64,000 bases of DNA from NCBI GenBank assembly GCA_030248215.1, contig JASANG010003685.1, forward strand, positions 1 through 64,000, in the 5' to 3' direction. A program made the position numbers and the translations under genes. The number at the start of each line of letters is the position of its first letter. Position 1 is the first letter of the stretch. The stretch is from Enoplolaimus lenunculus (Eukaryota > Nematoda > Enoplea > Enoplida > Thoracostomopsidae). Positions 1 to 11,386 of the stretch are shown one piece after another. The notes below the pieces were generated by a model, which was given only the letters and a program-made list of their open reading frames with translations, did not search any database and had not been told where the DNA came from.

Positions 1-479
1 TGTGCATGAAGGGAAACTGACTGGGGCAGGGTCGATTTTCTGATGTCTAAGGTTGCAGCGGTAGTTGGCGGTTGCGTGCAAAGACCACAAATAGGACATA
101 TGTTCCCACGGTTGCGGTTTGATGAGCCTTTAAACTTGAGACGAATTTTTGATTATTCTTAAGATCAGAGTAAATTTAAGACTTATTGTTGTGCTGAGGC
201 TTAGCTTTAGGTTGCTATTTCGGAATGAACATGCTTAGATTACGCTGCTACTTATGCGACACTAAAAGTTACATTTGTCAGTTCACGTAAACATCCAAGC
301 GGAACGTTTATCTGCGGAAGTGCGATAGAGAAAGCTGAATCTTTAGACTCATTATTACTAGGCCTATACGGCCCATGTACAGCATAGGACTTCACGTTTT
401 CCAAGGTTGAAAACTTATGACTAGGATGGTAGCGCAGCCACTAATGTATGACGGCTAGGAACTCCGCTGGTTTGGTAGG
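1..479. other. AT-rich intergenic DNA, nothing recognised
   Basis: No exon-like open frame, tRNA or clear repeat boundary is visible. A few degenerate TTAGGC-like hexamers occur near 200-215 and near 335. Confidence 0.5.
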
Positions 480-1600
480 AAAAACACTAGCATAAGTTTG
501 GCTGGAAAACTGGAAAAGTGGAAAATCATAAGCCTGTATATTCCCTGGTTCGGTAAGGAAATCTGCAGTGTATAAAGTTTGCGTGGAAAACGGGAAGAAT
601 GGAAAATTTAAAAGCTTAGCTGACTATCCATGGGTTTGGTGTGGCAGGGAAAATCTGAAGCACAGGTTTTGTTTGGAAAACGGAGTTCGAAAATTTAAAA
701 CGTAAAGAATTCAGGCACCTTTGTAGTTTCACCCCATAATCTGTTTCAATACTAAAATGCTTAGTGCAATCGTTTCAAATCGTAGGGGGAGCAGGCAAGG
801 CGACAACCCCCTGAGGAATGTAATTCAAATTTGGCTAAAATTTTTAAAACAGGAAAACAGTGCATTTTTTGTTACATGTGAAATAGTTGCCCCCCACATT
901 TGCGTAGTGGCAAGAAAAAACTACAAAGTAGCCGGAATTCAAACGCCTAGATTTTCTCGCAAACCAAGGGAAAATCTAGGCGTTTGAATTTTCCAATTTC
1001 CAGATATCCAAACAAAGCCTACGCTTCAGTTTTTCCCAACGTAACCACGGAGAACCTATACGTTTTAAATTTTTCATTTTTCCCGTTTTCCAAACAAAAC
1101 CTATGCTTCTGATGTACCCTACCAAACCACGCGAAAACAAACGTTCATATTTTCCACTTTTTTGTTTTCCGAACCTTGCGTACACCTCTCACTTTCCATG
1201 CCAATCAAACGGAATCATATACCTAGGCTTGAATTTTCCACTTTTCCCGTTTTCCGAACCGAACCACATATCACAAATTTTCAGCCAGACCATCCGAACA
1301 GCTCCTTCCCTACCAGTCCTAGAGAAAACCTATACGTTTAACTTTTTAACCTTTCCCAGTTTCTAAACCTAGCCTACACATGTAACTTTTCCTACCACCA
1401 AAAGAAATTATATACCGTTCCTCGAATTTTCCACTTTTCCACTTTTCCCGTTTTCCAAACCCAACCACACATGCCAATTTTTCAGACCATGCAACCAAAC
1501 CATTCCTACCCTACGAGACCTAGAGAAAACCTATTCGTTTATCTTTTCCACTTTTCCTGGTTTCCAAACCTTGCCTAAATCTAACTTTGTCCAGTTTTCC
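480..1600. repeat. Degenerate tandem repeat in two inverted blocks
   Basis: The left block (about 480-700) repeats a purine-rich phrase of the type GGAAAACGGGAAAAGTGG. The right block (about 960-1,600) repeats its reverse complement (TTTTCCCGTTTTCCAAAC and variants near 1079, 1164, 1243, 1355, 1448 and 1553), spaced about 80-110 bp. The two blocks therefore form a large, decayed foldback around the hairpin at 937-989. Open frames here are by-products of the repeat. Confidence 0.7.
937..989. repeat. Perfect 20-bp hairpin at the centre of the inverted array
   Basis: Positions 937-956 and 970-989 are exact reverse complements (arm ATTCAAACGCCTAGATTTTC) separated by 13 nt. The stem stands out because the flanking repeats are decayed, so this part is younger or conserved. 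Confidence 0.9.
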
Positions 1601-1715
1601 CAGCGAAAATATGATTGTGATTTTTTCTACCAAACTAGCGGAATTCCGAACCATCATACAGGATTGGCTGCGCTGCACTCCTTGACATAAGTTTTTAGAC
1701 AATGGAAAGCCCCTG

Positions 1716-1830
1716 TATTATACATCGGCCGCTTAGGATTAGGTCAAAACTCATTCTTACGCTTAGGCTTATACAGGCTTAGGTTTGGACACATGCTTAC
1801 ACCACTGTTACGGTCCTGCTCTATACATTG
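1716..1830. repeat. TTAGGC-like repeat fragment
   Basis: This contains scattered TTAGG/TTAGGC-type hexamers (GCTTAGGATTAGG, GCTTAGGCTTATAC) next to a CGGCCG that resembles the GGCC end of the telomere-like TIR family at 2872, 3963 and 6757. It is probably a decayed copy in reverse orientation. Confidence 0.45.
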
Positions 1831-2871
1831 GCCCATTTGCCTACAGTTCAATAGTAACCATCATGATTTACCGGCTGGTTAATACCAACCGTTTGCTGGA
1901 GCCTGCCTTATATACCCGTTTGTTTCTTAGTCTGGAATCCAATCCATGCGCATATATATGTAGAAAATTGATCAGGCCAATATAATTTTAGGCATCTTGA
2001 AAGCGACAGATCACAATTTCACAATTTCTTTAGCCAGAATAATCCCTATATATGAGTTTACAGTTTCTACTGAATAACTTAATTTTAAGCTGACTGAAAA
2101 AATAAATGAATAACTATAGCAGGTGCATCAATTTCATCGAATTATACAGATAATGGTTTGTTTTCAATTATGTTTCACAAATGATTTCGCCAAAATGTTA
2201 TAATCGGCACCGAGACCGCATAATTAGCACCAAAGACTGTTATCAATGTGCCCAACGTATCGATTACACCCTAATTGGATACAACCCGGGTGAATTTTAG
2301 TTTAGAACTTATGCTAATTTATCTTTGCTTTTGATATCTATCTATCTATGTATATCTATTCATTTACTCGGATAATTCGAAACCTGTTAAGGTAAAGTAT
2401 CGGCTAAAATAATAATTTGGTGGGATCATTAGAGTATATGGCACCGGTAATAGCAAAGAAAATGACGTTTTATGCAAATTGGATTGGATTTGAATAATGT
2501 CATAGTCACTGACGGATTCAGGGTGCGCGCCAAACATATCTTGGGGAATGTAAACGTTTTCAACCGCACCAGTGGAAATTTTTTGAGGGAATCTCCAGGG
2601 GAATAACCGCCGGGATTCCGATAGGATCTCAGCCACCCCGCGAATTTTCGAACAGGCTGGCAGTCATAAATTGTGATAATTATTATGCATACCACGACAA
2701 TCCCTAATCATTAAAGAACGGTGCAAACATAATGAATGTCGTGTAATGTTGTCAGTTGTTATTTGCCACTTTTGCATTTGATTTCTTGAAACAGTCGAAA
2801 CAAGGAAACAAGTCATTCGGTGTCCGTATCAACCATTGCGCTACTCCAACGTTGTGTTTACATTTACAACT
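1831..2871. other. Intergenic, no gene seen
   Basis: Only short overlapping frames occur, without splice context or recognisable motifs. There is a short ATCTATCT-type simple run near 2,335-2,360. No repeat boundary could be placed. Confidence 0.4.
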
Positions 2872-3043
2872 GGTCAATGTAAAGATCAGGGGCGGAACAG
2901 TATTATAAGCATATTTCTAAGCCTAAAGGCTAAGCCTAAGCCTAAGTGTGAGAATAAGTTAACCAAAAAAATAGTCTAAAGCTTAAGCTTACTCTTTTCT
3001 AGTCCCACAAAAAACCGATCCGCCCCGGATCTTTACATGGGCC
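2872..3043. mobile_element. TIR element (MITE) with TTAGGC-like core, copy A
   Basis: About 172 bp. The left end carries ATGTAAAGATCAGGGGCGG and the right end its approximate reverse complement (CCGCCCCGGATCTTTACAT), both flanked by GGYC. The interior is a run of CCTAAG/GCCTAA hexamers, the complement of TTAGGC, followed by a conserved TAGTCTAAAGCTTAAGCTTA block shared with copies at 3963 and 6757. No coding capacity, so non-autonomous. No convincing target duplication. Confidence 0.8.
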
Positions 3044-3821
3044 GTGCAGCAACTTATCGTGGACAACCGAAGATGTAACAACAACCATGTAAAGAAATTT
3101 GTGCATATAGCTAACATAGTCATACTAAAGTATATGCGTTGATCTTGAAACACTTTAACCCCGTGGATAATGATTCCGCCAATTTTAATATGATCATCAC
3201 CCCAACCCTCCCCATGCGGATCCGCATGGAGATCCCTATTCCCGAGATATCTCTAATCGCCACCCAGGACTATTCCTCAGAATAGGAATTGAAACTAAAA
3301 TTTTGTATTAATATTTAGTATATACTATAATAAAGTGTATTTCAATTATCGTTCGTGAGTTTTAGTTCACAATAAAAATTTCGTCCGATCTTCTCCATTC
3401 GAAATCTATGGATCCACCACTGGTCACAGTTCGTCAAACATACGAAGTTTGCTAAATGTCGATCAAAGGGATATTAAAGAAAATTAAATCCAAATTCAGT
3501 AGTTTGTGTCGTTTTAAGGAATACTTTTGTGCGATAACTACTCTAGAAGTAAAAGCATCCATCGAATATTCATTCGTATTTTATAAATATTACACTGTCT
3601 ATTTTTTGCAAAAATGTTCTCGCATTAAAATTTTTTTTGCTGCGTAAATCTACTCTACTTTAGCAGTCAATGGCTGGATTTATCAAATCTTACTAAAGTA
3701 TTTACTTAGCTTGAGCTAGCTTTCAAAAACGACGTAATGGTTAAATAATTACTTAGCTCGTATTTAGCTAAGTCCTAAGTCGCACTTAAGTACGGTTTCA
3801 TAAGCCCAACAATTGACTTTT
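3044..3821. other. Intergenic, no gene seen
   Basis: A short frame at 3456-3647 has no recognisable features. Around 3,690-3,800 the sequence is rich in TTAGCT/AGCTAA words but no ordered repeat could be defined. Confidence 0.4.
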
Positions 3822-3890
3822 AAGCTAGGATTTGAACTCAAGTTTCGCAAGTTGGAGGCATTCACCATCACCACTCGTAGCTATATGAAC
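3822..3890 (-). repeat. tRNA-derived SINE-like module (family 1, decayed)
   Basis: Read on the minus strand, this resembles a tRNA with A-box-like and B-box-like (GAGTTCAAATCC) segments. It matches the better preserved module at 45,082-45,149, and the similarity continues downstream through GAGC...GCTCTCACGTC. A dispersed tRNA-derived repeat, not a working tRNA. Confidence 0.5.
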
Positions 3891-3962
3891 TTGACGCTCG
3901 AGCGAGCTCTCACGTCCTATGAAGGTTTTGTTCTATACAAATACGGGTATTGTTATACATTG

Positions 3963-4165
3963 TGACCAAGGTAAAGAACAGGGGCAGAGTAGTATTATAA
4001 AAATATTCCTAAGCCTAAGCTAAGTCTAAACCTAAGCCTAAGCGTAAGAATGAGCATATTCCTAAACCTAAGCCTAAGCCAAGTAAAAAAATTAGTCTAA
4101 AGCCTAAGCTTACTCTATTACAGACCCACGTAAAAACGTTCCGCCCCTGATCTTTACATGGGCCA
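3963..4165. mobile_element. TIR element (MITE) with TTAGGC-like core, copy B
   Basis: About 203 bp, same family as 2872-3043. The left end has GGTAAAGAACAGGGGCAG; the right end has TTCCGCCCCTGATCTTTACATGGGCC without the mismatches seen on the left (continuous run shortened here to its key words CCGCCCCTGATCTTTACAT). The core holds two blocks of CCTAAG hexamers separated by a TGAGCATATTCCTAA spacer, suggesting internal duplication of the array. Confidence 0.8.
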
Positions 4166-5561
4166 GTGAATTGATTGGAAGTACACAGTTTGCAGTCAGT
4201 TGCTAACGGTACACTGCGTAGGAACGGGATTATTTAGTTCGATATGGCTTAATTGTGTTTCTTCTGGTGAACCCAATAAATTGTTGTACGTCAGAATGAT
4301 CCCGCTATAAATTGAAATCTCCACCAAAACTACGAGATAAAACCACATTTTTTTGAAATAGTGACTTGGAAAGCTCGAAAAAATGTTAACACCACAAGGA
4401 TTGTGTCGCCAGTCGAAATTTAAACGCTGTGATACACTCGATGCAAACTCTGTAATTCACACACTCTTATATCGCATAATATATCATTATCGCACTCTAT
4501 AATTATATTTATTAAAATATAAAGATTATATGTTTTATACACGAGTGTGTAGTCGCTGATATTCGGGGTGCCATCGCAGTGCGCCCATATTTCAAAGTGG
4601 ACATACCAAACCCAAGGTCGCCACTACTGAGCGGCACCGCTTGAAGGACATTTTAACCCCTTTCCTACTTAAAAAATTGCTCTTCCCTTGATACTATTCC
4701 TGGTTCCGGGGTTGATCAAACAGCAATGTTTTTTCGTTCCTAGTTGAAAATTTGTTGTCTGCTACCCATATAAAATCAAGTGAGGCAGTATCTATGTGTA
4801 ACCAAGGTGCTAAATTATATGCTATCGGCAAAAAACATAAACTTTTCGCAATATAAGAAGTATATAATTCCTACCTCTTTTTTTGCCGCTCGATCCAATA
4901 TATTTATTTTGGAAATTATTAATATTACAATACAAGGTATAAAAATTGGTAGCTAAGCGTTTTAAATACAAAGGGGCATCCTTTTTTGGGGACACAAATA
5001 CTGTCCCACCGTTCTTTTAAACATCACATTCCCACAGCGTTTAACGGTTTCTGGCTTGAGTTGACCAGATAGCTCGGGTTCCTATTGCCGGGTAAAACTG
5101 CATTAATGTTGTCCCGGTTTATTCGGAAGTTTATCCTTGAGCCTGATTCATCACTTTATATGTTTTATATATGTCGTTGGCCAAACTGTTATTCAGGAAA
5201 CATTTCCGGATATATTTTTCATTGTGATAATCAAGTATTAAGAGCATATTTAGTTTCAATTTTTTAAAATCGGTGTTAAATTAACAGGCTTGAATATCAG
5301 TTTGCCCTAAGCCATGTATCAACATAGATGTCACGATCGAGACTAATCTTTGTGAAACTTTTTATGCCAGCTGGCAGGGTCTCATATGATCCAATTAGGG
5401 TCGATGTGCTTCGCACAGTCTCTTTATGAGAAATCCATCCTTTTGCGCCGTTTAGAGTCCTTTTCTCGCTATATTGGCCGATGTTACTTTGAAAGGCGTA
5501 AGAGTAGTGTATATAATCATATTCCAAAGTCGTAGCCAAAGCTTCAGCATAGAATAAATCT
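4166..5561. other. Intergenic, no gene seen
   Basis: No motif-bearing frame, tRNA or bounded repeat was recognised. The minus frame at 5297-5539 has no features of a known family and no supporting splice context. Confidence 0.4.
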
Positions 5562-5660
5562 GTAAACTAAGCAAACTTAAGCGTATTCAAAAAATAGTTG
5601 AAAGCTCAAGCTTACTGTATTATAGTCCCTCGAAAAAATGATTCGCCCTCAACATAACAC
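5562..5660. mobile_element. Fragment of the TTAGGC-core TIR family
   Basis: A degenerate AAGCTCAAGCTTACT...TAGTCCC...TTCGCCC order matches the right half of the copies at 2872, 3963 and 6757. The left half and left TIR are missing. Confidence 0.5.
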
Positions 5661-6119
5661 GTGCCAAATCGTTCAATGCTTATTTATAGTGAAAATACTT
5701 CATTTCCGAACTGGTATCGATTCGATGTTTTTAGAGCGTATGAAAGTATAGAAACGATCATAGAGTTTGGCTTGATTTGACGAAAGCGTTGAGACAATCG
5801 TTGAGCAAATCGAATTAAGGCTTTGAGATCTACGCTACAGGTCGCTAACATCGGCAACTGATAGATAAAACGTTGGGTATAAAAAACAGACATCTTATGA
5901 TATAAGTATTAATATTAAAGGATTATGATTTATTTGTCTACGAGCATCGGTACAAACTGCAGTACATATGAAAGTGTTTCACGAAATTATCAATGAACAA
6001 TTGAGATTCATAAGAATATAAAAAAATTGCACACTCTTAAAATTTTACACCCAGGTCGAGTTGTTTTAACTTTACTTTATACCTACTGCTGAAAGGTATT
6101 GCAAAATGACTGCGAAAAT

Positions 6120-6250
6120 ATATACCGCTTAGTCTTAGAATTAGACGAATAAAATTTATGTGCAATCACGTACGTAAGGGTTTTGGCTTAGGCTTACGCT
6201 TGATCATGCGAAATCCATCTTTGTAGACCTAAACCTAAGCGTATGGTTGG
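6120..6250. repeat. Decayed TTAGGC-like hexamer patch
   Basis: This patch contains GGCTTAGGCTTACGCTTG and, shortly after, CCTAAACCTAAGCG in the opposite sense. It is probably an inverted or rearranged remnant of the same TIR family; no terminal repeats were recognised. Confidence 0.4.
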
Positions 6251-6461
6251 TGTCTGCGAGAGGGTTACCATTTTATTTCAGTAAGTAATCCTTATTATAT
6301 ACATATATATTAAAATAATTCGTTGTAAATGTTATTGAAATATTAAGCTTTTCCTATATCAGAAGTTTAACGCGAAATTGTAACAGAATTTTATCTAAAT
6401 ATATGTGTCTTAAGAGATACCGAACAAGTAAAACCCAAAACTTAACACAACACAATAAAGC

Positions 6462-6536
6462 TACACTGCAAAAAATGGTGAGTTAAATTAACTCTCTACG
6501 AAATAGGTTCTACGGGACTACACAAACTGAGTCAAC
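6462..6536. mobile_element. Partial copy of the CACTGCAAAAAA foldback element
   Basis: The sequence from CTACACTGCAAAAAATGG through GGTTCTACGGGACTACAC matches one arm of the complete foldback element at 31,726-31,926 with a few substitutions. Only one arm is present here. The outermost CACTGCAAAAAA is intact, which helps define the family's true end. Confidence 0.7.
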
Positions 6537-6756
6537 GACCTTTAACATTTTTCTTGGATGTTTCAATAAGTAGAAGTTGTCTTTAAATGGATTTGATTTG
6601 TAATGATTTTTGGAAATTTACAGTTTTTAAACGAAACCAAATTTTAAACCGATCCATATACAGTTCATGTCAAAATTAAGTGATTTCAACATTATTTTTT
6701 GATATATATACCTTAGTACTTTAATGTGCATTTATCTCCTTCTTCGCTTGGAGTAC

Positions 6757-6924
6757 AAGCATATTCCTAAGCTTAAGCCCATTTAGCCTAGGCCTAAGCG
6801 TAAGAAAAAGCATATTCCTAAGCCTAAGCCTAAGCCTAAGTTAAGAAAAAAATAGTCTAAATCTTAAGCTTACTCTTTTCTAGTCCTACAGAAAAAAGTT
6901 CCGCCCCTGATCTTTGCATCGGCC
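6757..6924. mobile_element. TIR element with TTAGGC-like core, copy C
   Basis: This shares the AGCATATTCCTAAGC blocks, (CCTAAG)n run, TAGTCTAAATCTTAAGCTTA block and right end CCGCCCCTGATCTTTGCAT..GGCC with copies A and B. The left TIR is not recognisable, so the copy is truncated or diverged on that side. Confidence 0.75.
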
Positions 6925-6992
6925 GAAGTTTGCAGCTACTTTTACAAGACTTTTGTAAAATTATATCTGCCTGTGAAAATCATATATTACAT

Positions 6993-7884
6993 ACTAGGTA
7001 AAAGTGCCCCTAGAAGAGACAGATTGTGATATGTTTCGCTTGAAGCATGTAAAAGAGTTTAAACAAGGGTTAGTTAGACCATAGACAGTAGGTAATGTTA
7101 ATAACATGAGCTCCATAACTTCTATGAAAATAGATGTCATCTATATCTTTGACGGCTGTCTTTCAGCGGACATCACCTATCAGCTTAATTTTAATTTTAG
7201 CCTTTGTTGGGTTTTACAATGTTCAGTTTATAAGCGATCTAATCTAGCATTCTTCATTGGAAGAGGATATTTTTGGAGTTTTAAAATATTATGTTTCTAA
7301 AACTTGATTAGTAAATATTTCAATATTGCAAGATTACAAATTGCGTCTATTGATTATCGAATAAAAAATGGTGCGCATACGTGCTCGACTATTTTAGTTA
7401 TCTTTATCATGACAATTTGATGATGTGAAGTCGAGAAACTTTTCCAAATTGTGTTCTGTGCCGTGACATATTTAAGCTATTCATCTAGAAAATACCATTC
7501 AAACGTCGCTAAATATTTCAAAGAACATGTTCTGCTGGCGCTCAATTGAGATAACTTTTAAAAAGCAACTGACTGTTATACGAAAGGCATGTAGAGAGTA
7601 GTACTTTAGAACGCCTTGAAAACCCATAGTGTCGATTTATAGCTTAACAGATTAAAGTTCTTTGGGCCCATATGTTTCTTGTTTCACTGACCGCAAGCGT
7701 GTTAACACGGAAAGACAGCCGTCAAAGATACAGATGACAACTATTTTCATAGAAGTTTTATGGAGCTAATATTATAAACATTGCCTACTGATCTATGGTC
7801 TAACTAACCCTTGTTTAAACTCTTTTACATGCTTCAAGCGAAACATATCACAATCTGTCCCTTCTAGGGGCACTTTTACCTAGT
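6993..7884. mobile_element. Non-autonomous DNA transposon with very long TIRs
   Basis: An 892-bp unit. Its first and last ~185 bp are near-exact inverted repeats, starting ACTAGGTAAAAGTGCCCC and ending with the complement; the arms run to GACGGCTGTCTTTC at about 7,150-7,175 and its complement at about 7,710-7,725. The unpaired middle (about 7,180-7,700) has no transposase frame. No clear target duplication flanks it. The arms are well matched compared with other elements here, so insertion was probably fairly recent. The superfamily is not assignable from the ends I can read. Confidence 0.85.
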
Positions 7885-7919
7885 TTCATTCTTTTACATG
7901 GGATACGGCGAGGTTTTAT

Positions 7920-8030
7920 GTTAAGACTAAGCGTACGCCTAAGCCTAAACACACTATAACCCTAAAGCGTACACTTGCTCCATTGTAATCCACCAAAAAG
8001 CAGCCTGTTCTAAGCTATATATAATGCATG
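7920..8030. repeat. Decayed TTAGGC-core fragment
   Basis: ACTAAGCGTACGCCTAAGCC and a following ATTGTAATCCACC resemble the core and right part of the telomere-like TIR family. The terminal repeats are lost. Confidence 0.4.
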
Positions 8031-8984
8031 GGAGATTATTACAAAATATTACTCTCTTAGTAAGCAATTTCAGCAGAACTAATATCGCAGGGACACGTAA
8101 TCTATTGCACGGTGTCATTAGCATCACACAAAAATATCGACAAGCTATGGTAATTATACATATTTGTAATACAATTTTTCGAAAAATTACAAAAATCAAA
8201 CTTTTAATAACAACTTAATTGAGACGTTTAGCTGTCCAATTTGTGTATGGTGTTGAAGCGGCTAATTAGGATATTCTATACGCAAGTTACCCCATTCCAG
8301 CTCTGCTTTCCTGAAGAGAACATTCTGCAAAACTTTCAAAATGCGTGCATTCTCGATGCTTGAAACATATATTGTAAACACTAGCGTGTTTCAATGATAC
8401 CATTAAAGTTTCATAAACGTGCCACCATTTAGCTTAGGCAAGCTCGTTAAGTCATCGCTGAGTTTTACAGTGCGCTTGGCTTGGGTTGGAGAGGCATGAC
8501 TTACAACTCAATGGTCGACTTAAAGTCATGTTTCTGCAACTCACTCAATGATTGCTAATTGCTATGATAGCTTCTAAATTTGATATTATAGTAGTCAATT
8601 TTTAACGTGGTTTAAAATTGAGTTTATTTAACTGGAGATGTAAATTTAACGAAATTTTTATACATCTATATTGGCTAGGTTGCAGAAACATCACTTTTAG
8701 TCGATTTATAAATTAAGTCAAGAAGTAGACTTAAACTTTAACCGGTCCCAATTTTTGATACATTGGCAGCCACTGGAGGAGCGAACTGTTCCATTTTAAT
8801 ATGTCACTAGTAGCTCCAAGTTGCGCTATTTGGAAAAATTGCGCGCAGAAAACCTTCGACAAATCACAAGTACAAAAGTTAAATTAAATCTCAACTTTAA
8901 TAGAATTCGCCTTAAGTCATGTTTGTGTAATCCGGCCATGGTGCGTTTAAACGCATGCAGTAGTAGTTGAAAGGGTTCATAGAA
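8031..8984. other. Intergenic, no gene seen
   Basis: Two overlapping frames near 7,954-8,218 lie on opposite strands and lack features. The remainder contains no recognisable repeat or RNA. Confidence 0.4.
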
Positions 8985-9960
8985 CAGGTTCCTTCCATTT
9001 TCCCAGCTAATATTATTCCAATTTATCAAAATCGCACTATGCCGAGTAATATTCCAATTTTTCAAAGTAACAATATCTCGAGGAGCATCCCTGCTTTCCT
9101 TGTGACATCCAACTGAAATGCAAAACGGCTTGGTCTGAAGTTTTAGGCTCAGGGTCTGGCTTAGGGTTTAGTCTCTACAGTCTAAGGTTTTTGGGTAGTC
9201 AGAGGTTCAGGTTTACACTAAGGTTTAGGATTAAGCTTGAACCTAAGCTAAGAATAAAGTTTAGGTGTAGGCGAAAGATCGGGCCTATAGCTGGACCGGT
9301 TCACAGGTAGACGGAAGCTCAATTCCCGTGTATAATCGAAAGTCCCAAAATCCCAATTTCTCGGGTAATATCAAAATTTCCAAAAATCCCAATTTTACCA
9401 AATATATCAATTTCCTAAAAACCCGAGTGAAAAATGTTGCGACTAAAAGCACAATTTTCGGCTTAATACCATATTTTCCCGGGTTAATCCGAATTTTCCA
9501 AAATCACAATTTCCCGGTATATTCCAATTCCAAAAATCCCGATATCCCAAAAACTCGAGCGAAAAAGGTTGCTCCCAAAATAGAAATTTTGGGGTAGAAT
9601 GCTATTTTACCCGGGTTATCCCAATTTTCCAAAATCGCAATATCCCGGTTAATATCCCAATTTATTAATACCAAATCACAATTTTTCAAAATCCCGAGTG
9701 TAAAAGATTGCGCCGAAAATAGCAATTTCCCGGTAGGATCCAAATTTCCCAAAATCCCAATTTTCTCTGGCAATATTTCATTCTCTTAAGATCCTAGTTT
9801 TTCAAAATTCCCAGCCTAAAGGTTGTACCGAAAACAGCAATTTCCCGGCGTCGGCAGAATCTCAATTTTGGCGGGATTTATATCCGAATTTCCGAAAATC
9901 CCAGTTTCCCAGGAAACATCCTAGTAACACAAAATCCCGAGCGAAAAATGGTTGCGACAG
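8985..9960. repeat. Imperfect minisatellite-like repeats, interrupted by a TTAGGC-like patch
   Basis: The phrase CCCAATTTTCCAAAATCCC and a longer one built on CGAGTGAAAAATGTTGCG recur through 9,320-9,960, and a lone diverged unit lies at 8,985-9,065. The longer phrase recurs roughly every 120-140 bp. The block 9,127-9,300 between them is a decayed TTAGGG/TTAGGC-like stretch. Open frames at 9328-9597 and 9504-9773 are artefacts of the repeat. Confidence 0.7.
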
Positions 9961-10739
9961 AACTGTGAACAGTTTTCTTGTACTTAAAATGAGAAGTCTG
10001 TTAAAACCGAAAGCCCTGTCAAGGCCAATGTTTATCCCAAGAGCTATTCCAAGAGCTAAATACTCGATGTATTGCAGGCTAAACTATTTCGCCTAATGTG
10101 ATCAATAAAGTCTCTCTTATGGTGTCAATTCAAGTTTCCTCCCTTAGACATAGGGGGAAAACTTTATTGATTCCAAATCGGTATATGCATGCATACCGAT
10201 ATCGATTCTAACGAGTTAGTCTGTTGGATAAAATTTTTTGCATAGCTAGCTTGTTGGCTGTTTGAGTTCACCCGTGAACCGTGGTGGAATTGAAAAATAA
10301 GAAGCAGTGAATCGTCTCAATCATCGTTTTAAAGCGGTCCCAATGCTTACTTTTCGAATGTTTAGTTTTTAAGAACAACGATGTATAGCAATGTGCGTTC
10401 GTTTATCCCCGCAGTTTGGTTCTGTTTAACGTATGCGCCCAGGGTGCGACCGGACATTCGGTTCCAGCAAAAATCGACATCCTTGTCGGGTATTGCCGGA
10501 TAGAATAATAGAATGAATGGCACACACGTAAAGTCAGTTGCAATACGTACACAATGTAGTATAGCTTCGCAGAACACGGCGTAGAAAACTTGCAAACTCA
10601 ATATAAGAGCTTACACATGCAATTGAAACAGTGCGAAGAGACTTGGCCCAGGTAGCCGATCAGAACGATGTGCCAGATCATCAAACATCGCGTGTTATTA
10701 ACATTTTAATTTGCTCTTAAGCTTAACTGCAATTGTCAG
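9961..10739. other. Intergenic, no gene seen
   Basis: No exon or RNA recognised. A near-palindrome around ATATGCATGCAT lies at 10,177-10,200. Confidence 0.4.
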
Positions 10740-10801
10740 GTAAGTGTGAGTCTAGGTAGGAACCAGGACTTCAGACCTTTCTACTAAGCAGCTGGAAATG
10801 G

Positions 10802-10874
10802 GTGTTACGGGTGGTTTCTAACTAGCGACCTTCTGCGTGTCAGGCAGACGCTGTTACCACTGCGCCACGCAGCC
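10802..10874 (-). repeat. tRNA-like module, anticodon loop reads GAC
   Basis: On the minus strand the anticodon arm folds perfectly (TCTGC / CTGACAC / GCAGA), placing GAC (Val-type) at 34-36. The A-box is TGGCGCAGTGG. The B-box is damaged (GTTAGAAACC), so this copy is unlikely to be transcribed well. A tRNA-derived repeat head, not a canonical gene. Confidence 0.55.
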
Positions 10875-11093
10875 CGCCTCACCAACTACATTTTACTTAA
10901 CGGACAAGCATGCCTCACATGTTTTTGCTTACATGCCCTTATTTTTAAGCAGATCTTCTCTTGAACGTCCATTCTATTTTCAACTGGATGTCGTGTTCAT
11001 AGCGCGGCAGTTTGCCATTGCAATCACGGCGTAGCCCCCATGTCTGTCTAAGGTAGGAACCGGGACTTCAGACAACTAAGCAGCTGGAAAAGC

Positions 11094-11164
11094 GGGTTAC
11101 GGGTGGTTTCGAACTAGTGACCTGCGTGTCAGGCAAACGCTGTTACCACTGCGCCACGCAGCCC
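11094..11164 (-). repeat. tRNA-like module with intact B-box
   Basis: Same module as 10,802-10,874. Here the B-box (GTTCGAAACC) is intact while the anticodon stem carries mismatches and is 2 nt shorter after the anticodon. The anticodon loop is the same CTGACAC. Confidence 0.55.
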
Positions 11165-11386
11165 GCCTCACCAACTGCATTTTACGTCGACTAATGTCGA
11201 CCGTGTATGCTGCCATCTAGCATACATACAGTGCACTGCACTATATTACATATGCACATAACGGACAAGCATGGCTTACATGCTTGCAGTAACCTTTGGT
11301 AGCTGAAAAGGAGGATCGTTTTTCTAGGTTTCTGTCCCATGTCGCATTACCGACGGATTTCCATGTCTTTTTCTGCTGCTGCATAG

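Larger units (their letters stand above)
10740..11300 (-). repeat. Tandem tRNA-derived repeat units (family 2), two copies
   Basis: Two consecutive units of about 300 bp each carry a tRNA-like module on the minus strand (10,802-10,874 and 11,094-11,164). Between modules is a shared body containing TAGGAACCGGGACTTCAGAC, AAGCAGCTGGAAA and GTCGTGTTCATAGCGCGGCA. The same body recurs at 21,870-22,430 and, diverged, at 36,000-36,800. Pol III A-box (TGGCGCAGTGG) and B-box (GTTCGAAACC) are evident, as expected for a SINE. Confidence 0.75.

Noticed and set aside
757-987. Frame with GSRQGD resembling the reverse transcriptase GxRQGDPLSP motif
   Set aside because: Only five residues match and nothing else of an RT is present; the frame overlaps the inverted satellite.
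9328-9773. Two 89-residue frames
   Set aside because: Repetitive peptides produced by the AATCCCAATTT minisatellite.
8985-9960. Possible CRISPR-like regular repeats
   Set aside because: Units are diverged and of uneven spacing with no unique spacers; eukaryotic minisatellite.
10177-10200. Palindrome around ATATGCATGCAT
   Set aside because: Short, imperfect and AT-rich; expected by chance in this composition.
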